From Galaxea fascicularis (taxonomy: Eukaryota; Cnidaria; Anthozoa; Scleractinia; Euphylliidae), in the NCBI GenBank assembly GCA_948470475.1, contig OX419344.1, positions 22,509,725 through 22,573,724 of the forward strand: DNA of 64,000 nucleotides. The letters run 5' to 3'. The notes beneath the pieces are model-generated. The model saw nothing but the letters and a program-made list of their open reading frames with translations. It ran no database searches and had not been told where the DNA came from. A program made the position numbers and the translations under genes. Positions 60,900 to 64,000 of the stretch are shown in pieces. Positions within the stretch are counted from its first letter, which is position 1, and each line of letters begins with the position of its first letter.

Positions 60900-63225
60900 T
60901 GAAGAGCACTATCAATGATAAATCGTTATTACATCGAATGTACGTGATGCTATCTACCAGGAGTAATCATAAACACAAAAGATGTCAGGCCCGACTAATA
61001 GCCGAAGCAAAAAAATGCAGTTATGCTTCTTAATTACTGGGGAACGTTTGATGTCAAAATAAAAAAACCTCCCGTCTATTTAATGGAAGAGAGTGCAAGT
61101 TACTAAAATAGAGTGACAAGAGATGTCGTCGCACTATAGAAATGGTGAAATCAGGTTGTCGCTAAGTCTTTGCTGACAAACTTGAAATCTGAGACATTCG
61201 AGTTTGAACAAAGACTGAACAATACACAAGGTTTTGTTTTCTTTTTTCCTTTAATTTGTTTTGTTTTTGCTTTGGAATCTTAAATCGAATCGGTAAAACA
61301 AGAGATCATCAAAAACTGCTTCAACATTTATTAATCGTAATTGTATGGGACACTCAACGCAATACATGCAGGTGTTGGACGAAGAGAACTTGGCCAAAAC
61401 TGCGCCTTATCCGTGATAATTAATTCTTTTCATTAACATTATTGTAAGAACCTCCTTCAGAATATGGATCAGTGTTATTTATGAACCAGTAGGCGTAATA
61501 AGCTCCGATCTTATTGCTCTGTAAGACCTCGCTTCCTTTTTACGATATCAAACAATGACGAAAATTGGAAAACAAAACAGTGGACGGTAATAAGAACGTC
61601 AACAGTGCTTTCTGAAAATCAACAAGATAAACGTCTTTTATTTAACACCAAAGTACACGAATACACCCTGTAGCTCATTCACAAAAACCCACCTCGATAT
61701 TTTGTGATATCCTCTTTGCAACACACTGATTTGCCCTTTTCGGTCTGTACGTTTTATTTTAGTTCTTTAAAATTACATGATTTAAAGGAAAACTTGACGA
61801 AAAACGCAAACAATCCATCATAACGACTCATTAGCACTTTTATGAAAATACATTGCAGAAATAATGTTATTGTTTTTACGAATGAAAAAGGGATTAAAAG
61901 AACAGCTGATGAATGTTTGACTGAGATTTAGGTTCTTGGCTTTCTAAGTGGGTATGAAGGCTTGACGATCTTAAGTAGCCGGTTTTCTATGTTGGATTTC
62001 AACATAGAAACCTCGGTGTTTTCAAGGCTTTGCTTGGCAAACATCCGTTTCCATCTTTGATCAATACTAAGTGACACTATGTAACAAAGATAGCCCACTG
62101 ACACAAAAGACAATACTTCACCAATGAAAGACCCTCAATCAGACTCGATTGCTCTCTCAAACGCAGCTCACTGAATACCCCGAGAAGTTTGCCCCGCAAC
62201 AAAGACCGCTATAGAAAGGTAAGTGATTTTCAATATCAACTAGGCCAAACTCAGACGATCCTCAAGGTTTCCGAATCAAACCTTTTCAAATCTACCTTAT
62301 AACCTCAATTATAAGTTTATGTATGAAGTATCCAAAAGAGCGACTATAGAAATTAAAGCTAAGAGCCAGTAATTTATTTAGTTCTGTTGATTATGCTGTA
62401 CGAAGTGGCTTCTTGTGCTATGGCTCTGGATGGAATCAGCTATAAAGCAGCATTTTCCGGCAGTACTGTTTATTGCCATGTAAGAGATGGTTCTTGGATT
62501 AAATCCCGGAGTGTCCGAGACTGAGTGAACCACCAAACCTCTTGAGTTTTACGTGGCAGAAATTCGGAAGGGCAACCATTCAGAGGAACGTTTATCAGCC
62601 ATTCTTTAATTTGGTATTGTTACTCAATATTTTTTTAAAGAATCACTTCTCTTAATTTGAATTGAAAAGGTTAATATGCTCCGAATAAGAATGTTGTATT
62701 GAGAATTGATAAACAATCTTAAGGTTCAAAACGTCTTTGAACAAAAGATCTTCACGCGGTACACTGAAAATTGTGTACCACTTTCTGAATTGTCATGATT
62801 TAACATCTCGTATCAGATCTCGTAAATCATGAAACACTAACTCAACACTGAAGGACCAATAGTTTGATAAACTACAAAGCGGATAGGAATACCGATAAGA
62901 TATACTAATTTTTTTTAATTAAATCATTTTAGTTTTAATTTCTTGCAATTCGTTCTGATAATGAGATTTGAACAGTTTTGGAAGATCTTCGAATATAAAA
63001 TAGTCGACGTCTGTTTTTGACGCTGATAACAAAACATGTCAATGCCAACATCATATGCGTAGCAACGGCTGCTACCAAGGTCGAATGATGACAAAATCAT
63101 AGTCTGAAACAAAGCGCAAACACGACAATGAAATACTAAATTGACATTTTAGTCTCTCGACCTTCGTCAGTTACAAAAGAACTGTTTGGAAGAGATACAA
63201 TTTACAACAATAACAACAGACTACA
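60900..63225. other. Intergenic, nothing recognised
   Basis: No exon, RNA gene or clear repeat pair was recognised. Composition is AT-rich throughout. Confidence 0.45.
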
Positions 63226-63228
63226 TTC

Positions 63229-63395
63229 TCATTTGTTGCCCCCTACACATTTCCTATAGACGTAGAGGGGAGAAGTTGTTAAAATATCAAGGGAAATTAA
63301 TCTTGTGTGATCCTGTCCTTAATTCTCTTGGCCACCCTGTGTTATAAAGTGTTGATATTACAAGGAGAAAATTGATGCCTAATAGCTCTTAGGCT
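63229..63395 (+). repeat. Dispersed repeat, copy B
   Basis: Second copy of the 59511-59660 repeat, diverged by substitutions and small insertions: GGGGAGAAGTTGTTAAAATA and ATATTACAAGGAGAAAATTGATGC are shared. Confidence 0.7.
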
Positions 63396-63652
63396 TTTAT
63401 CAGATATTTTGTTGCAGTGAATAATTATGATGATTCTAAGGCCCATAATGGGAACTTGTTACGCTGTAGCAATTACATAATATCTACTACCAATGTTGAG
63501 CGATTTTTCCTGGTATAATATATTTCATATCATTGTTAATTTACCATGGCTCATCAGTATTTTTGTGACATTTTTTTGTTTCCTTTTGTTTTTTTTAAAC
63601 CACTTCCTTTGCCTTTGTTAATTTACTTCAATTTGTTTCGTAATCCGCTTGT

Positions 63653-64000
63653 AGTCCGTGTAAGGAAGTGCTGATTGAAAGGATCAGCAGGGTGGAGAGT
63701 GCGGCTGATAGATGTAACAACTGGCAGAGTTGGAATATCATCAATGAGATAACTGGCTGGCGAAGAGGAAACTCTTGTCAGATCCAAGGCGCATCCCCTG
63801 AAGACAGGAAGATGAAATGGTTAGACCATTTTAAGTCTCTACTTGGTCAACCACCCCCAATGATTCTTGGTGAACAAGACGTCAGGCAGCTTTTCAGTGA
63901 TTTGGAGATCTCAACTGAGCCTTTTACTCCGGAGGAACTCCAGGGTGCTAATAAAAGGATAAAGGAATGGCGCAGGGTGAGGACGGTCTTCCCCCGGAGG
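63653..64000 (+). pseudogene. Non-LTR retrotransposon (RTE-like) reverse transcriptase start, cut by window edge
   Basis: The frame reads SWNIINEITGWRRGN, EDRKMKWLDHFKSLLG and EPFTPEELQGA, which I recognise as the stretch between endonuclease and polymerase in RTE-like non-LTR elements. Near 63970 the frame of the expected EDGLPPE motif changes, so this copy probably has a frameshift. The rest lies outside the window. Confidence 0.6.

Overview
This is eukaryotic, intron-rich, AT-rich DNA. The two protein-coding genes I can support are secreted multidomain metalloproteinases. Their C-terminal cysteine-rich domains, together with the dense palindromic and tRNA-like repeats, look like an anthozoan cnidarian (stony coral or sea anemone). 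That assignment is inference from family resemblance, not something a single base proves. Almost all long open frames in the window are non-coding; the real genes are assembled from short exons with good GT/AG borders and matching phases.

Layout. (1) 1-6440: intergenic, with several inverted-repeat elements (105-479, 500-587, 6121-6283). (2) 6442-29912, + strand: gene 1, an ADAMTS-type metalloproteinase of 28 coding exons (3,778 nt, about 1,259 residues). (3) 29913-38960: intergenic, with an inverted-repeat element, a CR1-like LINE fragment, a near-perfect 66-bp palindrome and a Penelope-like retroelement remnant bearing a hammerhead-ribozyme-like motif between AT microsatellites. A TATA box and a likely 5' UTR exon for gene 2 lie at 37716-37838. 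(4) 38967-57414, + strand: gene 2, a tandem paralogue of 26 coding exons (about 1,176 residues). (5) 57415-64000: intergenic, with microsatellites, a tRNA-derived composite element, a two-copy dispersed repeat and, at the right edge, the start of a non-LTR retrotransposon reverse transcriptase running out of the window.

Both genes encode signal peptide, M12B propeptide, reprolysin zinc protease, disintegrin-like region, a first thrombospondin type 1 repeat (TSP1), ADAMTS cysteine-rich region, spacer, three more TSP1 repeats and two copies of a WSC-like C-terminal domain. Gene 1 has two extra EGF modules. The exon structures match one for one, including a 17-nt (gene 1) or 14-nt (gene 2) microexon just before the active-site exon. 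Both lack the usual glycine of the reprolysin zinc motif. The products are probably extracellular-matrix proteases; substrates cannot be read from sequence. The pair arose by tandem duplication, and the introns have since collected copies of the same dispersed repeats.
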